Assembly: GCA_024195265.1 (NCBI GenBank)
Contig: JAJLRJ010000004.1
Coordinates: forward strand, 28,966,434 to 29,030,433
DNA length: 64,000 nucleotides
DNA from: Dendrophyllia cribrosa
Taxonomy: Eukaryota; Cnidaria; Anthozoa; Scleractinia; Dendrophylliidae
Reading direction: 5' to 3'
Under the pieces are notes generated by a model that searched no databases, was not told where the DNA came from, and saw only the letters and a program-made list of their open reading frames with translations. The position numbers were made by a program, and so were the translations under genes. This document shows positions 22,901 to 35,200 of this stretch, piece after piece (position 1 is the stretch's first letter; each line of letters starts with the position of its first letter).

Positions 22901-25003
22901 TGTATGATATGGTCCTGCCTACTGCTAGGATCAGCAATATCATAAGCATCATGTGTGGTGATAAATAAAGAAAAATGGTAAATGTTAAGCTCGGTAATGA
23001 AATGAAAAAGATGTAATGTTCATCATGTTACGAACGTGGGACAAAGAAAAAATCTGAGTCCTGAAAGGAATCGAACCAGTGACCTTTCGCTCACCGGTCA
23101 GATGCTCTAACTACTGAGCTACGAGAGACTCGTGGCGAGCTAGGCCATATACTAGGTTCCCACACCGGTCAGATGCTCTAACCACTGAGCTACGGGAGAC
23201 TCGTGGCGAGCTAAGCCATATACTAGGTTCACACACCGGTCAGATGCATGCTCTAACCACTGAGCTACGAGAGACTCGTGGCGAGCTAAGCCATATACTA
23301 GATTCACACACCGGTCAGATGCTCTAACGACTGAGCTACGAGAGACTCGTGGCGAGCTAAGCCATATACTAGGTTCACACACCGGTCAGATGCATGCTCT
23401 AACCCCTGAGCTACGAGAGACTCGTGGCGAACAAGAAAAAATATTGGGTTCATGTATAAATGGTTAATTTGGAAGAAGGCGGCTGACAGGACACAGTTTT
23501 CGGCATCCGGAGCTGATAGTCGGCCGACTTCAATCTCGTTCCCAGGGTTTTTCCTTTTTAAAATTGGGAGGGGTCCGCCCCTCCTAATTTTAAAAGGGAA
23601 AAACCCTGGGAACGAGGTTGGGCCGACTTGTACTGTGGAAAACAACTCAAGGATCTACGGGAAGAGGTAGACGGTGTACTAAGTACGTGGACACACTACG
23701 GAGGGATGCAGGAATGAAGAACACTACTGAGCTGGAGACTTTGATAAGGGATAGAGATTTGTGGAAGGAGGCGGTTCATCAGTCCCAATTTGGTGTGGGC
23801 TAGTCCTCACCCTCGCATCGCATCACATGTATAGAGTAACCTCTCCAAGGCGGACATCAGTGGTTGGCTGGTTTTGACCGAATTCTATTTTGTTTGTCTG
23901 TAACTAAAATCTCTATAAGTTGGACACTTCTCTAAGGCGGGCAGGCGGACAGTTAGACCTGGTCTTAGAGTTATCTGTATTCTATTCTCCAACTTGCTGC
24001 TTTCCTTTTCAACAAGAAATCACGAGTTGGTAGACTAATGACAATACACACTGTACAGATTTTAATATTGTAAACTGTTATTCACCTGTCGTCTACATGA
24101 GTCATCCACTTTGTTTCCAACGAGAACAATTAAAGGTTTCTTTAGGCGCCCAAATCTTTCTTTCTGCGCCAACTCAATCCAATCTGGTACATTGTCCAGA
24201 CTGCAACAATTTGTCACGTCAAAACACACCAATATCACGTGACAATCACGAAGATACGATGGAATGAGGCAGCGAAAACGTTCTTGACCAGCGGTATCCC
24301 AGATTTGAAGACGGACGCCAACCCCATCTGGAATTTCGGGAAATAAGATACAATAGCTAGTTCGTGTCGGGTTATGGTGAAAAATCGCCAGCATCAATTA
24401 TAAGGTGATATCAACAACAACAACAACAACAACAACAAAATAACAACTAAAGTAATCGTGGTCGTTTTATATATTGATCGTCTGGCTTCACTAAGGTTGT
24501 CGAGCTTTCCTCTGACTTCTGCAGATATACAGGACAGGATTATGTTTTTTTTACCGTGTTTTCAACCCGTCACCAATTCGTCAATTATTTGATATTTCCA
24601 GAAAAATGACAACGTGGCATGTCACGTGATCTATTGTAAAAGCTCACCATGATGCTTTAAAAATGTTAAGGTCGATAAGACCTTTAGATTCAGTTTCATT
24701 TCCTTTGTAAAAGTTGTCGTGAATAAACCATTTTTCCTGGTTAAAACCTGCACCAATAATCACAAAGTGTAACAATGCAACACCAAAGCAATCGCAACAA
24801 AATAGCTTCACTCATCACTTACTCAGATACAAAGTCTTCGTAAAGAAGTCAATCCCAATGGTTGGCTGATACTTGTCTTCAAACCCACTGTAAACAAATT
24901 TCCATACTAAAGCGGATTTTCCCACGCCTTGGTCGCCTAACACGACAACCTTAAATTTGCTTACATTTTCAGTTTGAAAAACTGAGTCTAGTCTTGATTG
25001 CAT
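19909..25003 (-). CDS. Rab6-like small GTPase, three exons, complete
   Basis: The minus-strand exons are 25003-24823, 24327-24086 and 20169-19909. Phases close to give 227 residues. All five GTPase motifs are present: P-loop GDQGVGKSA (about 23-31), effector QPTIGIDF, WDTAGQE, NKVD and ETSAM. The order YQPTIGIDFFTKTLYL, LQIWDTAGQERFRCLIPSYL and RD is closest to Rab6-group proteins, which act in Golgi and retrograde vesicle traffic. Divergence in the DVTNCCSLDNVPDWIELAQK stretch and a long charged C-terminus (DINEEDNENSK) argue for a lineage-specific Rab rather than Rab6 itself. The protein ends NVCKCS, a two-cysteine tail fit for geranylgeranylation. Intron 2 is 3.9 kb and full of SINE and MITE sequence. 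The start is the only upstream ATG before the P-loop. Confidence 0.9.
20256..20290. repeat. Poly-G tract with single A/T interruptions
   Basis: A G run in Rab intron 2. The proline-rich frames it produces on the minus strand are artefacts. Confidence 0.8.
20860..21660. other. Rab intron 2 segment without a recognised gene
   Basis: Several overlapping frames of 60-116 codons exist here on both strands, but none shows a recognisable domain, splice context or conserved feature. The segment contains motifs such as AACCCATTCACTCC that suggest decayed dispersed repeats. I assign no function. Confidence 0.4.
22052..22317. mobile_element. 266-bp MITE with 8-bp target duplication (hAT-like)
   Basis: The element starts CTTGGTTCCCACTAGCGA and ends TCGCTAGTGGTAACCAG. 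The interior is rich in CGACGTAAGCGGAATCG-like repeats and their complements. It is flanked by perfect 8-bp direct repeats CCCTAAAG (22044-22051 and 22318-22325). Eight-base duplications are typical of hAT elements, but other superfamilies also make them. Confidence 0.75.
22852..22893. repeat. (ATC)n microsatellite
   Basis: About 14 trinucleotide units directly abut SINE-type sequence, in the position of a SINE 3' tail when read on the minus strand. Confidence 0.85.
22894..23140 (-). mobile_element. tRNA-derived SINE, copy 1
   Basis: Read on the minus strand, GTAGCTCAGTAGTTAGAGCA (A-box-like, near 23125) is followed by CTGACCGGT and GGTTCGATTCC (B box, near 23070), the layout of a tRNA-derived Pol III promoter. 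A non-tRNA body follows with GTCCCACGTTCGTAAC and CTAGCAGTAGGCAGG, then a GAT-rich tail. A second copy with the same body is at 57466-57662. It is in Rab intron 2. Confidence 0.8.
23091..23430 (-). repeat. Five tandem copies of the SINE head, about 71-75 bp each
   Basis: Five units begin CACCGGTCAGATG on the plus strand, at about 23091, 23161, 23231, 23306 and 23377. Each includes CTGAGCTACGAGAGACTCG, that is, the A-box part of the SINE on the minus strand. Only the unit nearest 23091 joins the B-box and body. Two units carry an extra ATGC. The repeated frames encoding VAQWLEHASDR are products of this array. Confidence 0.85.
23535..23616. repeat. 82-bp near-perfect hairpin
   Basis: CTCGTTCCCAGGGTTTTTCC and its complement face each other around GGGGTCCGCCCC. 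The motif GGCCGACTT occurs on both sides (about 23522 and 23622), suggesting a fold-back insertion. Confidence 0.75.
24413..24438. repeat. (CAA)n microsatellite
   Basis: About nine CAA/AAC units in Rab intron 1. Confidence 0.85.
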
Positions 25004-25836
25004 TTTCTTTCAGTCATTTAGTCCTTGTGATAAGGACTAAATGCTTTTATGACGTCACAATACGCGCGCGCAAACTATTCGCGTGCATTTGTGCGACCCT
25101 TGGTGACCACGCGAGCGCTGTGAATACTTCTTTCAGCTCCTTCTTTTAAAGACTACCGAGCAGACGAAATAATGCTCACTGATGTGTAGCATTTTAAAAA
25201 GCAAGTTAAAGATGTATACAAAAGTTGTTTTAAAAGCACGAAAACAGAGTAACAAGGGGAAGCGCAGCAAAGTGTATTTTTCACCAATAAGTTTGAACTC
25301 AAAACGTCGCACATTCGCTTTCACCCGTAACTTTCCTGGCAACATGTTGACCTAAAACGAAACACACTCCACGCTTTATGTTTCTTCGTCCCACAGCCTT
25401 CGTGTCAGCACATGTGACGTAATTGAAAATATAACGCACCCTGGAAAAACGCTAAATTACCAATTGCTACGAAATCGTGGGCGAAGGATAATAAAGAGAT
25501 CGAAGACAATTGGGCAAAAAGTATTAAAAACAATTAAAAGATAACAGGCTTAGCCAATTATCGTTCCGCTATTGCACCGAATTCGTATTACCAACAAAGA
25601 ACTTAAAGTTTTAAAATTGGTTCAATGCAGAACACAACACCAACATTAACCCCACCATCGTTCAGATATTATTGAATTTCTCTCAACCACTACCAGAACT
25701 AACTCCTCTTTTGCATAGAAAAATCTCATTGCTCCATTGCAGCATTTCAAGCGGCAATATATTATTCTGACAAGTCATTTAAAAGAACCTTAGACAAAGA
25801 AGAATGTATTTTCAAACTCAAAACAACACGGGAAAT

Positions 25837-26111
25837 CATAGTTAATAGAATAAACTGGTTATGAAGCTCAAAAAATTTCAAAAAGAGTGTACAAAGCTGC
25901 TTTGTTTTTAATGTTGAACGAACCGTGACTCTGCACTTTGGTTTGTTTAAGGTGTGAGCCCAAATGTTTCTACTGGTCAGTTGCTCATATGCATTTCAAT
26001 ACCTTTTGTGTTTTGTGCAGGGTCAAGGCAAACGAACAAAAGAAATGGAGAACAAAAACATATAACAAAGGACTGACTAAGTTTCATAACCAGTTTATTC
26101 TATTAACTATG
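25837..26111. repeat. 275-bp fold-back with 29-bp perfect arms
   Basis: The left arm starts CATAGTTAATAGAATAAACT and the right arm ends with its complement. The interior shows no coding potential. It may be a MITE whose outer ends are hard to place. Confidence 0.7.
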
Positions 26112-26684
26112 GGGAAATCAATAAGGCATCCTAATTGTTTTGATTGTGTTTTCTACGGGATACTGACAATATATCATTTATTTCTACTTATTTATTTTGT
26201 TCAATTTACTGTTTTTCTTTTCTTTTTGCATTAGTTCCATTGTAACGAATATTGTAACACATATCCTGTTTTGTCAAATAAAGCCTACTAAAAAATGGTG
26301 CCCTGCATGTGTACTAGCCATGAATGTTGAAGTATGGATCACAAAAGACCTTTTTACCTTGGCTTGTTTGGCGAGATAAATAGTTCTTACAAATTACGTT
26401 TTATCATATTCCCATGTATATTGATGCGTAATTTTTTAAAAAAAGATAAAGGAACAATTCTCAAGAGAACGTCATATGATCTGAAGTGGGTAGTAAAATA
26501 TGTGAAGTGAGTAAACAAACAAACCGAGATAAAATGGCTATTTCCGGGTTGCGACATTTCGACATAAGAACATGGACATGTATAACGACATAAAGAAAAA
26601 ATCATTTTTTCCTTAATTATGTCGTTATGTGTATGTTATTGTGTTTCTTTTATGTCGTTATGTTGTGTTGTTCACACTGGTGCC

Positions 26685-26765
26685 ATAAAATATCGATATA
26701 AGTCGTGTTTTGCATTTGCGTGACCCAGCACCATTATGTCGTTTATATATCGCCAGTGTCAACCA
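26685..26765. repeat. Small inverted-repeat element in the VWA7-like promoter region
   Basis: CACTGGTGCCATAAAATATCG and CGTTTATATATCGCCAGTG face each other, ending about 85 bp upstream of the ATG at 26843. The right arm supplies a TTTATATAT motif that could serve as a TATA box. Confidence 0.5.
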
Positions 26766-26842
26766 GACTTTAGGTCTCATTGGGTCCATTAGGGCTGGGT
26801 GATCGTCTAGGCTTCTGCAAACCGATATTCCGAAAGACAAGC

Positions 26843-29800
26843 ATGGAAACTTTTATTCTTTTAACGTCTTTGCTGTTGGTGGCTTACTTCTCTGTTGCAG
26901 TTATAGCGTTCCTACCTCGAGTGAACTTGGGAACGGGAAAGTCGGCAACGCTTGATCATGCATTGATAACAAAGAACGGATTTCTAAAGCCTCTCATTTA
27001 CTTTTTCAAAGATAATCCGCAGTATTTGAAGGACGAATATTTGACAGACTTTCTGCGTGATATTCTATCGTCTGATAATATGCTAGATGCCCTACAACAA
27101 ACCATTGATAATATATCGCCACAGATCAAGTTCCTCAATGCCTTGAACGAGATCCAGAGCGCCAATGTTGAAGTTGATTCGTTTCCGCTAAACAGCTCAG
27201 CTGCAGCGCATTTTGATGGCGAGCAGTTCAAACAGGGAGCTAAGCGGCTCGTCCGATTGCGTCAAGAGCTTGTAACATCGCTTCTGCAGGGCGATAAACT
27301 ACAGCACGCTAGAAACCTGGCTGGAAGCGCTTTGCACACATTGCAGGATTTTTACAGTCATTCCAACTGGATAGAACTCGGCAATTCAGGACCGTATAAA
27401 GTTTTAGCCAAACCCGGAAGTGAAATTCCACAGGAGTATATTGCGGGTCTGACGGAAGCAACATGCAAGAGCTGCGAGCCAGGCTCAACGTGTGAAACGA
27501 ACTTAGCCACAATGAAGCTAACAAGTGGATATCGATCAGGACAAGACATGAAGAAGCCTGAAAATGTGGGAAAATGCAGCCATGGTGGGAAAATGGATGA
27601 GAGTCGTTTGAAGCTGGCAACAGGCGGAATTAACAAAGATTCCACATCGACAGATGAGTCCCCCCATGCTAGGTAAGGAGATGTTAATATAGCATCTGAA
27701 AAGTTGTTAAATTTTGCAGACACCAGTTGAGTTTATTGGAAGATTTACAGTTAAAATTAACTGTTAAACAAAATAAAGAGAGTCACAGCTACAACGGTAA
27801 TTTTAGATCACGTAAGTTCTGGCGATTTCTTTTCTCGAGTCATCCCTTTTAATTGTCCATGTTAGTTTATGGCCTGTTTGAGAAGTCACAATCATTTGAC
27901 TGCGAAGATTCGAAAAAGTTTTTGATCAGGACATATTCCACTTCATCGTTGCGAAAAACTGAAAAGTAAACTCCGTTCTCGGTGTCTGATATCTTGTTGT
28001 GATATGATCGACCATATGCATCCTATCTTACGTCAACCATGCCAGAAAAGCAGTTGCTTTAATTTTTAAACCCTGCGTAGAGCTAATGGCGGTATTGTTC
28101 AGCGAGAGGAAAGTTTGATAGGCTGATTAACAATTTAGTTTTGTTTTGATTGCTTGTGAATTTGTTCTTTCAGGAAAAAACAAAACAAATAAATGAGCGT
28201 GTCGTGTACAAACAGATAGACAGCTGTTTCGCTCTTCAAACTGAAAACAGGAACACTGACTTAGTGAAATGATTTGGAACTAAATCATGCATATATACTC
28301 AACATTCCGAGACACATGTCTGAAACCTTTGTCGTATATAATGTGTTTTTTATCTGACCAAAGTATTTAAGGCAAATATAATCACTTTGTTAAATCAATT
28401 CTTGGCTGTGAAAACAGATTTTCGACAAGTTTGACTTTAGGTACATGATACCAAACGTAGTGGCGCAAGCTCTGAAACCCAGAAACAAGCTCAGCCGCCA
28501 ATGTTTAATTCAGTTCATTTCTTGATTTCAATCAAAAACGAACATTAAAAAGATTCCATGGCATTTCGTGTAGCCTTTCAGTAGTCGTTTCCTTTTCCTG
28601 GGAGCGCTGTCGTAGCTGCATGTCCAAACCGTGTCTGTGATTGGCGAACGATACAATTGATATATCACTTGAACAATGCCCCTATTCATAATCCCTATCC
28701 CAGCGGGACGAATCTATTGTTTTCTTAGCGAATCACAGGCATCGTTTGGACAAGTGCAGGACTACCCTTTCCTGGAGCCACATTTGCTCCTTTTTACACG
28801 CCCCGTTCCTTTATGCGCCCGCCTCTGTGGCTTCTGCTCGCAGGCTACATTCCGTGCATTTTCCACTAGAGATTCAATCTTTTGTAAAAGACATTTCAGT
28901 AATTAAGTCCTTAACTGATCAAGATCTAAATTAAGAGTTGAACTCGCGATAGTGCATCTGACCTTTCTGGTGAATGTCTCACACGAGACATTCCCATGGC
29001 TACCTTATTATAGGAATATAACGAAGCATTTTAACAACGCGAACAAAATCTACGCGTTATAAAATTAACGCGAATTTTCTAAAGTTATGTTAACATGTTT
29101 TTAATTAACGCGAATGTCCGTGTGGTATATGTTTACATGCATTTAATTAACGCGAATTTGATGCTTTATGCGTAATAATTTCTATAGCAACCTGCGCTTT
29201 TCACAAGACAAAACAACAACGTTCAACAACAGAACTTGAGATTTAATAAACCATATTCTAACTGTAGTAATACCATCAAAGGTATTTTTAAAAAGTGACT
29301 ATTCAATGAATTGCATTGCTGAATCTAAAGACATTTTGAAATCAATTTTGAATGACAATGTGTCGACTGACACTGACAGAGAGGTAAATGACCATTGGAC
29401 CCTTGGACCATTTTTTGGACCACTTTTTTATTATTTTTTTATTGTTTTGGACCATTTTTTCAATTTTTTGTAATCATTTTTTTCCACAGTTAATACTTGG
29501 GAAGGGTTGGGAACGTAGTTTTCTTTAACACAGTTTTTTTTAGCGAAAATATATCGACACTGCCGCCGCCTTACCAACAAACGTCTGTAAAATTTCAGTC
29601 CCAAAAAATGGTCCATAAAATTGTCCAAAAAAATGGTCCAAGGGTCCAATGGTCCAGTCCAATTTTATATTTTCCAGGTAGACGACGAGGTAAATTCTCG
29701 TTAATAACATACATAATTAATTTCCTAATAATTAATTTTAATTGCGTATAATAAGGTATCTGTCGGTGCTCATTCGCAATACTTGCGTCGTTTTCTATTG

Positions 29801-32264
29801 GGATCAACCATTTCATCCTAAACCGGTTTTGGTTGATTTGGTTGCGTTGTTCCAAAAGAAAACTTTCCGACCGTTTTTGGTTGAAAACGCGGTTGCTCTT
29901 GCCGGGAATGGTAACTACCAGGCATTCTCTGCTCTGTAACTCAGTGAAGTGGGTAAGTAAGATTGCTGAAATTCGAGAAGTGTTGTCAGAGGTTTTGTGG
30001 ACGACTTTCTGCAATGCGAGTTTGATGACAAACTCAGTTGAAGGGATAGCAGCACTATTCCCAGAAAATGAACGCGTGCCTGCCTCATATTAGTAGATAC
30101 GTTGAGGAAGTAGTCCAAGGTTTTAATATCGTCATATAAAAAGACCGCCATTTTGTTTGCTGACAATTTTGACCCCGGGTATTGACGAGTGACGCGCAAA
30201 AATGATGGCGACACGCGAAAATTGATGCCTGCTAACATGCCCTTGGGCATTACTCATCGTTTTCAACGGTTTCAAAACAAAAACAGTGTTTTCCCACTAG
30301 AACATGACCTTAATCACAGTACTTGGCGCTTGATTTTTCCAATCGAGACTTTTCTTTTTGGAATAACGGCACTGGAAAAAGGAAGCATAGACTTGCAGCA
30401 TCCTAAGTCATAAGATAAATCCTGGGAGATAACTGGTATTGTGTAAGACATGTCTTAGTTCCTAAACCAAGTAGGTCACAATTGACTTCCAACTTTTTAG
30501 TACATGTCTTAATTCCAGCGTGATGGGGGCTGTTTTGTTAAGCATTGATCGTTGAAGTAATATATCAAACACGACGAAGAGTGTTTCGTCAGGATTTCCA
30601 AACAACGAGAAGGTTTTTTTTAACTAGCCTGCGTAACAAGCGTTTGGAAGAAAGGAACTGGGAAGAGAGAAAAGGGACGCCTGCAATAAAGACCCCCCTT
30701 TTGTTCATTTCTGCGGACGCTGGCGGCCGCAAAATTCTGATTTGCTAATTCGCGCTGGGCGGTAAACATAGCAAATTCCCGCGTGAAGTCATCCATGCGT
30801 AAAAGCGCGCGCCAGTTTCTGATTGGTGAACGTATTGACAGTTGACATAATTCGATTACCAGGAAATCGGTGGGCATAATGCGAATAGCCCGGTTCTTAT
30901 AGCAGGCGTTCCTTCCCTTCTCCCCCTCTCCTTTTTCGCCCTCCCCCCCCTTCCCCCCTTCCCATTTACGCCTGCCACGCATCCTTTTTTAACCAACTTC
31001 AAGGTGTTTGGATAGCTGATGAAACAATACTTTGAGTGTCTGATATAGCTTCTCAAAGTAATCATAAAATACAGAGAAAATTAAGAAATAAAATCGCTAA
31101 AATCTATGCTTATTTTAATATCGATATTAAAATATCGGGATTTCCTTTGTTCAAACTTGACGAATTATTAATGAGTTTGAGAACAGCTTGCATCAATTTA
31201 AAGGGAGGGTTTCACGATTCGGCGCATGTGCGGGCTATGACGTAAGCCATTTAATTTCATTGTTTGGACCAATCGGAAGCGAGTAGATAACTCTGACGGG
31301 AAATTTGCCCGTGAAAATGTCGCGGTCAGTCAGCGGATTGAATGGATGATTTATGTGCGCCATAAAAGCCACCAGAGCCTAGAATAAATCCTTCGGATCA
31401 CAGGTTTTATTCAATGTTGATTTTGTGTAATGTGTAATGTTGACGGTGTAATCCGTTAAAATTTTCTGTGAATTTTGGTCCTCCTTCGCTTTGTTTGGAC
31501 TAATTATAGTATGTGATTATTGAAGTAAATGTGAGTGTTTTTTTTTAACCGATAAAATTGGTAAGAAAGCGAATAAAGCATTTTAATCTGTGCACATGCG
31601 CCGAACCGTGAAACCATCCCTTTAAAGCATGGATGTCTACTCCACTTAGGAAATGAGACCGATTTTGCAAGCATTATCACTTTTCTTGTGATAAAATACT
31701 AAGTTATACTCATGATAATTCAGTGCCATGTTAGAAGCAAAATTAGTGATCGCGTGAGTGAGCCTTCGTGTTCTTCACAAATTTCGCTGATTTTCTAACT
31801 GAGATTTTTTTTCAACATGTCATTCATCGCATTGGTTTGAAATAAACATGAGGCTTCTGCTTGATAGTGCTTATCAGTAAATTAATTAATCAATTTGTCT
31901 TCTTTTTGTAGCCTCCATAAAATTGCCGCTGACCTTGCCACCGAAGCCACTAGTATATTTCTGAGTGACATTCGCTCGACGGTTGGTGACGACATCTTCG
32001 CTAAATTTCTGAACCTCAAGTCGGAGAATAGCATGGCGTTGGTGATAGATGTGTCAGGAAACATGAGCGGTGAGCCTTTAGCGGGAGCCCACCATGGGTT
32101 CCTGGCCTTTAGTAATTATTCAGTTTTTCTTAGTATATTTCCCTTGACTCAAAAGTGACAGAAAGTGAAAATTAATGGGGGAGAATCTTAACTACAACGC
32201 TGTTGCTAAGGACCCCGATCTTCAGACTGGAAGCCCACATAGAACAAGACGCGCAGACACTTTC

Positions 32265-32298
<34 letters not shown>

Positions 32299-35200
32299 CC
32301 GTACGGTCTGATTGGTCTGGTGGAATGAAGTGTTCGAAAAATAGAAATGTGTGTTAGGGGGAATGAACACTGTTATTTATTGAGATATTTAAGGGAGGGT
32401 TTCCGTGCTTGGACTGAAACGGTCGCTTCAGACACATCCGTTGAGCCGTCACATGGGTGGATCGGGGGGCGTTTCAAGTTTATGACTTAACCAAAGATAC
32501 ATGTTATCCATACACTAGTTCACCTTATGACAGGATTTAAGGGAGAATTTTGAAGTGATACTGAACAGCTAAACATCTTCATGTAATGACCTTGATACTT
32601 TCGTAATTGCGCAAATGTTGTCATATGTTTGTTTGTGTGTTTGTTTGTCTTTTTAAACCAGATGAAATCAGTGAAGTAAAGAGACTATCCATCGATTTCG
32701 TTCGCAAAATTTCACAAAAGAAAGGAAGCTCTTTCACATATATTCTTGTGCCGTTTAGCGATTCAGGTAGGTGGTCATTTTCTTTTTAGATTGAGTATCT
32801 TGTTTTCAAATTCTATTATCCAGTCGCCATTAATGGAAACCGCTGACATTCATTCTCAGACCTAACTCCTTGCAATCTGAGGCTGCGCCCGCGGTACGAA
32901 CGGCAAGCGAAACACATTTATCTTACGTCATCCAACTTGACTGTTGACCAAATAAAGTGTTTTGTGCACTGGAGAAGACTCGTTTTGACGTAGTATTTCT
33001 CAAATTTATTAATTAATAATTTATCATGTAAGCGCGACGGTGGTTTAAAACCCGATCTTAATAAACATAGATTTTGGTGATTATATACCTTCATTTTCTC
33101 AGTACCCTTTTTCTCGGTGTTTGCAAATCCTGTCGAAACACTCTTCTCCGTGTTTGATATATTACATCAAACACCAGGAAGAGTGTTTCTCTCCTAGCTA
33201 TTGGGCATAGGTACATAATGCGTGCAGATGAGATATCTTCTTTCCGTGTGTGGAGGCAAGGCTCGTTTACACATGCGGTTTGTGATGCGATTTTTTCCGC
33301 GCTCTCCAATGCAACTTTTGTCGCAAGTGTAAACTAGCGGCAATTTCCTGTGCGATTCGGGTACGACATTTGCTTTGATTTGCTGTGATTTCTCAAAAAT
33401 CCCCGCCAAGTTGCATCAGGTTTCGCACATGTTCGAAACCTCTGCGACATCGCACGACAAATCGCGCCCAAATCGCACTAAAATCACCTCCCATTTACAC
33501 ATGCGATTTGAAGATGCAACTTGCGCGCGACAAAAATTGCATCGACAAGTGCGACCAAAATTGCACAAAAAATCGCCTAAAAGATGAAAAAACTGCTATT
33601 CAAGCCAAAAGGATTCCTTGTTTAGAACTATAATGAACTATATCTTGTAGATTTTACTGCACACAGTGTTTCTGTTAACGATGAAAAGCCTCACGAAACT
33701 TTGATCTTCATATCTCAACTATATGACAGATTGAACGAAAACAGAGTTAACGTGTTCTTACGCTCTAAGCTCGCTCACAATATTTCTCGAATGTACTCCA
33801 AAAATGTATTCTTAATCGTGCAACGAACTCATACGATGGCATAGAGTGATCGCTTTTAAACAATTGCTCACAATCAAATCATGAAAATGACCAGATTGTT
33901 CTTGTGCCTTAACAGTTGTGGGCTCCGTTACAGTAACAAGTGATGCACAAATAGTGATTGGCGCAGTTAACAATTTGACTCTTATAAGTGGAGGAGACTG
34001 TCCTGTGCTAGGCATGACGGGTCTTTACCAGGCCCTGCTCCACTGCCTACCCGAGTCCAGCATCAATTACTTCTCAGATGCTGACGCGAAAGACGAGCTG
34101 CGAGAAAACGAGGTCATGTCCTTAGCCAAGGAAAAGAAGATAAAGATCAACTTCATTTTAACTGGTCAATGTAGTCGGCGCAAAAAACGTCACAGCCAGT
34201 GGTCAGCGGATGTCAAGTTCCATCGTTCAATGAGAAGTATCCACGGTCAAGCCTTGTACCAGGCCCTAGCTACCCAAACAGGAGGACAGGTCCTTGAAAC
34301 TAATAAGTGCGAAATTGCCAATGTTGGTAAAATCATTGATCCAGCAAGTTCCTTTAACTTGTCCGTTGATCTTAAAGAAGTTGAACTGTTGAACCTGAAG
34401 GAAAATCGAGCACTGTACTTCGATGGCCACTCTTATTTCGTGGATATCGACAGCACGCTGGAAAGTTTGGTTGTAATGCTGACGGCAGCCAGTTCACCCG
34501 GTTTGGACATCAAGATGATCAAAGGTAATGCAGTGGGAGATTAAAAGAGTGTTTTTAATTTAATGTGTGGAGATCCCGAAGGGTTGAGGCAAGCACATCA
34601 ACTGATCGTTCCATCTAAAAGTCGTTCATTTGAGCCTGATCTTTACCATCTGATACGGAATGAATGTGATGATAAAATATCTGACAATTATAATTATAAT
34701 GCTGGAACAAAACACCGAAATACTCCCTTTGAATCTGTCCACCTTGTTCGGTACATCTATCGCAACTCTCGTACAAGTAAATTTATATCCCACACCATGG
34801 TACGAGGGGGGCGGAAGGTGTTGGAACTGTGTAAATGTAAACCACGTCATATCACCAGTAGATAGCCCATTGTGTCCTCTAAAAATATTATGGTCATGTG
34901 TCTACGATGACATAAATGACGTCATTTTGTTTTAGAGCCCCATCTTGGATCTGTCAGATTGGATTTTAAGATTGTTAATCCAAAATTAAAGGAAAGCTAA
35001 AGTAGACGAGGAAAATAAATGGCACCGAAAAAATATTGCAAAATAGCAAATTTAACAGTAAAAAACTCAAGATTTCGGTCGACAGGACGATCGTGCGGTA
35101 GTGTTATCTTTTAACACAATTTTTCGGATCTTCGGGTATTCTATTCTATATTAGTTTGATATAATTATTGCAGTATAGTTACACTGTTACTGTTGAAGTT

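Larger units (their letters stand above)
25004..26842. other. Intergenic, Rab 5' side to VWA7-like 5' side
   Basis: The two genes diverge from here, so both promoters should lie in this 1.84-kb stretch. It contains a 29-bp perfect inverted repeat pair (25837-25865 and 26083-26111) and, next to the VWA7-like start, a probable MITE (about 26685-26765). No coding frame was recognised. Confidence 0.5.

Noticed and set aside
23060..23134. A functional tRNA gene on the minus strand
   Set aside because: A and B boxes are present, but the cloverleaf is not convincing, and the sequence continues into a SINE body with a second genomic copy.
23152..23645. Frames encoding VAQWLEHASDRCVNLVYGLARHES repeats
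   Set aside because: They come from the tandem SINE heads and the 82-bp hairpin, not from a gene.
33651..33846. A possible extra VWA7-like exon (acceptor at 33650, frame starting DFTAHSVSVNDEK)
   Set aside because: Exon 3 joins exon 4 at 33916 in phase and gives a normal VWA sequence (FSDSVVGSVTVTSD). Including this stretch would break the domain and no good donor was found.
34936..35000. Possible exon with EPHLGSVRLDFKIVNP in VWA7-like intron 4
   Set aside because: It has an acceptor but no donor before a stop codon; joining exon 4 to 35247 is in phase without it.
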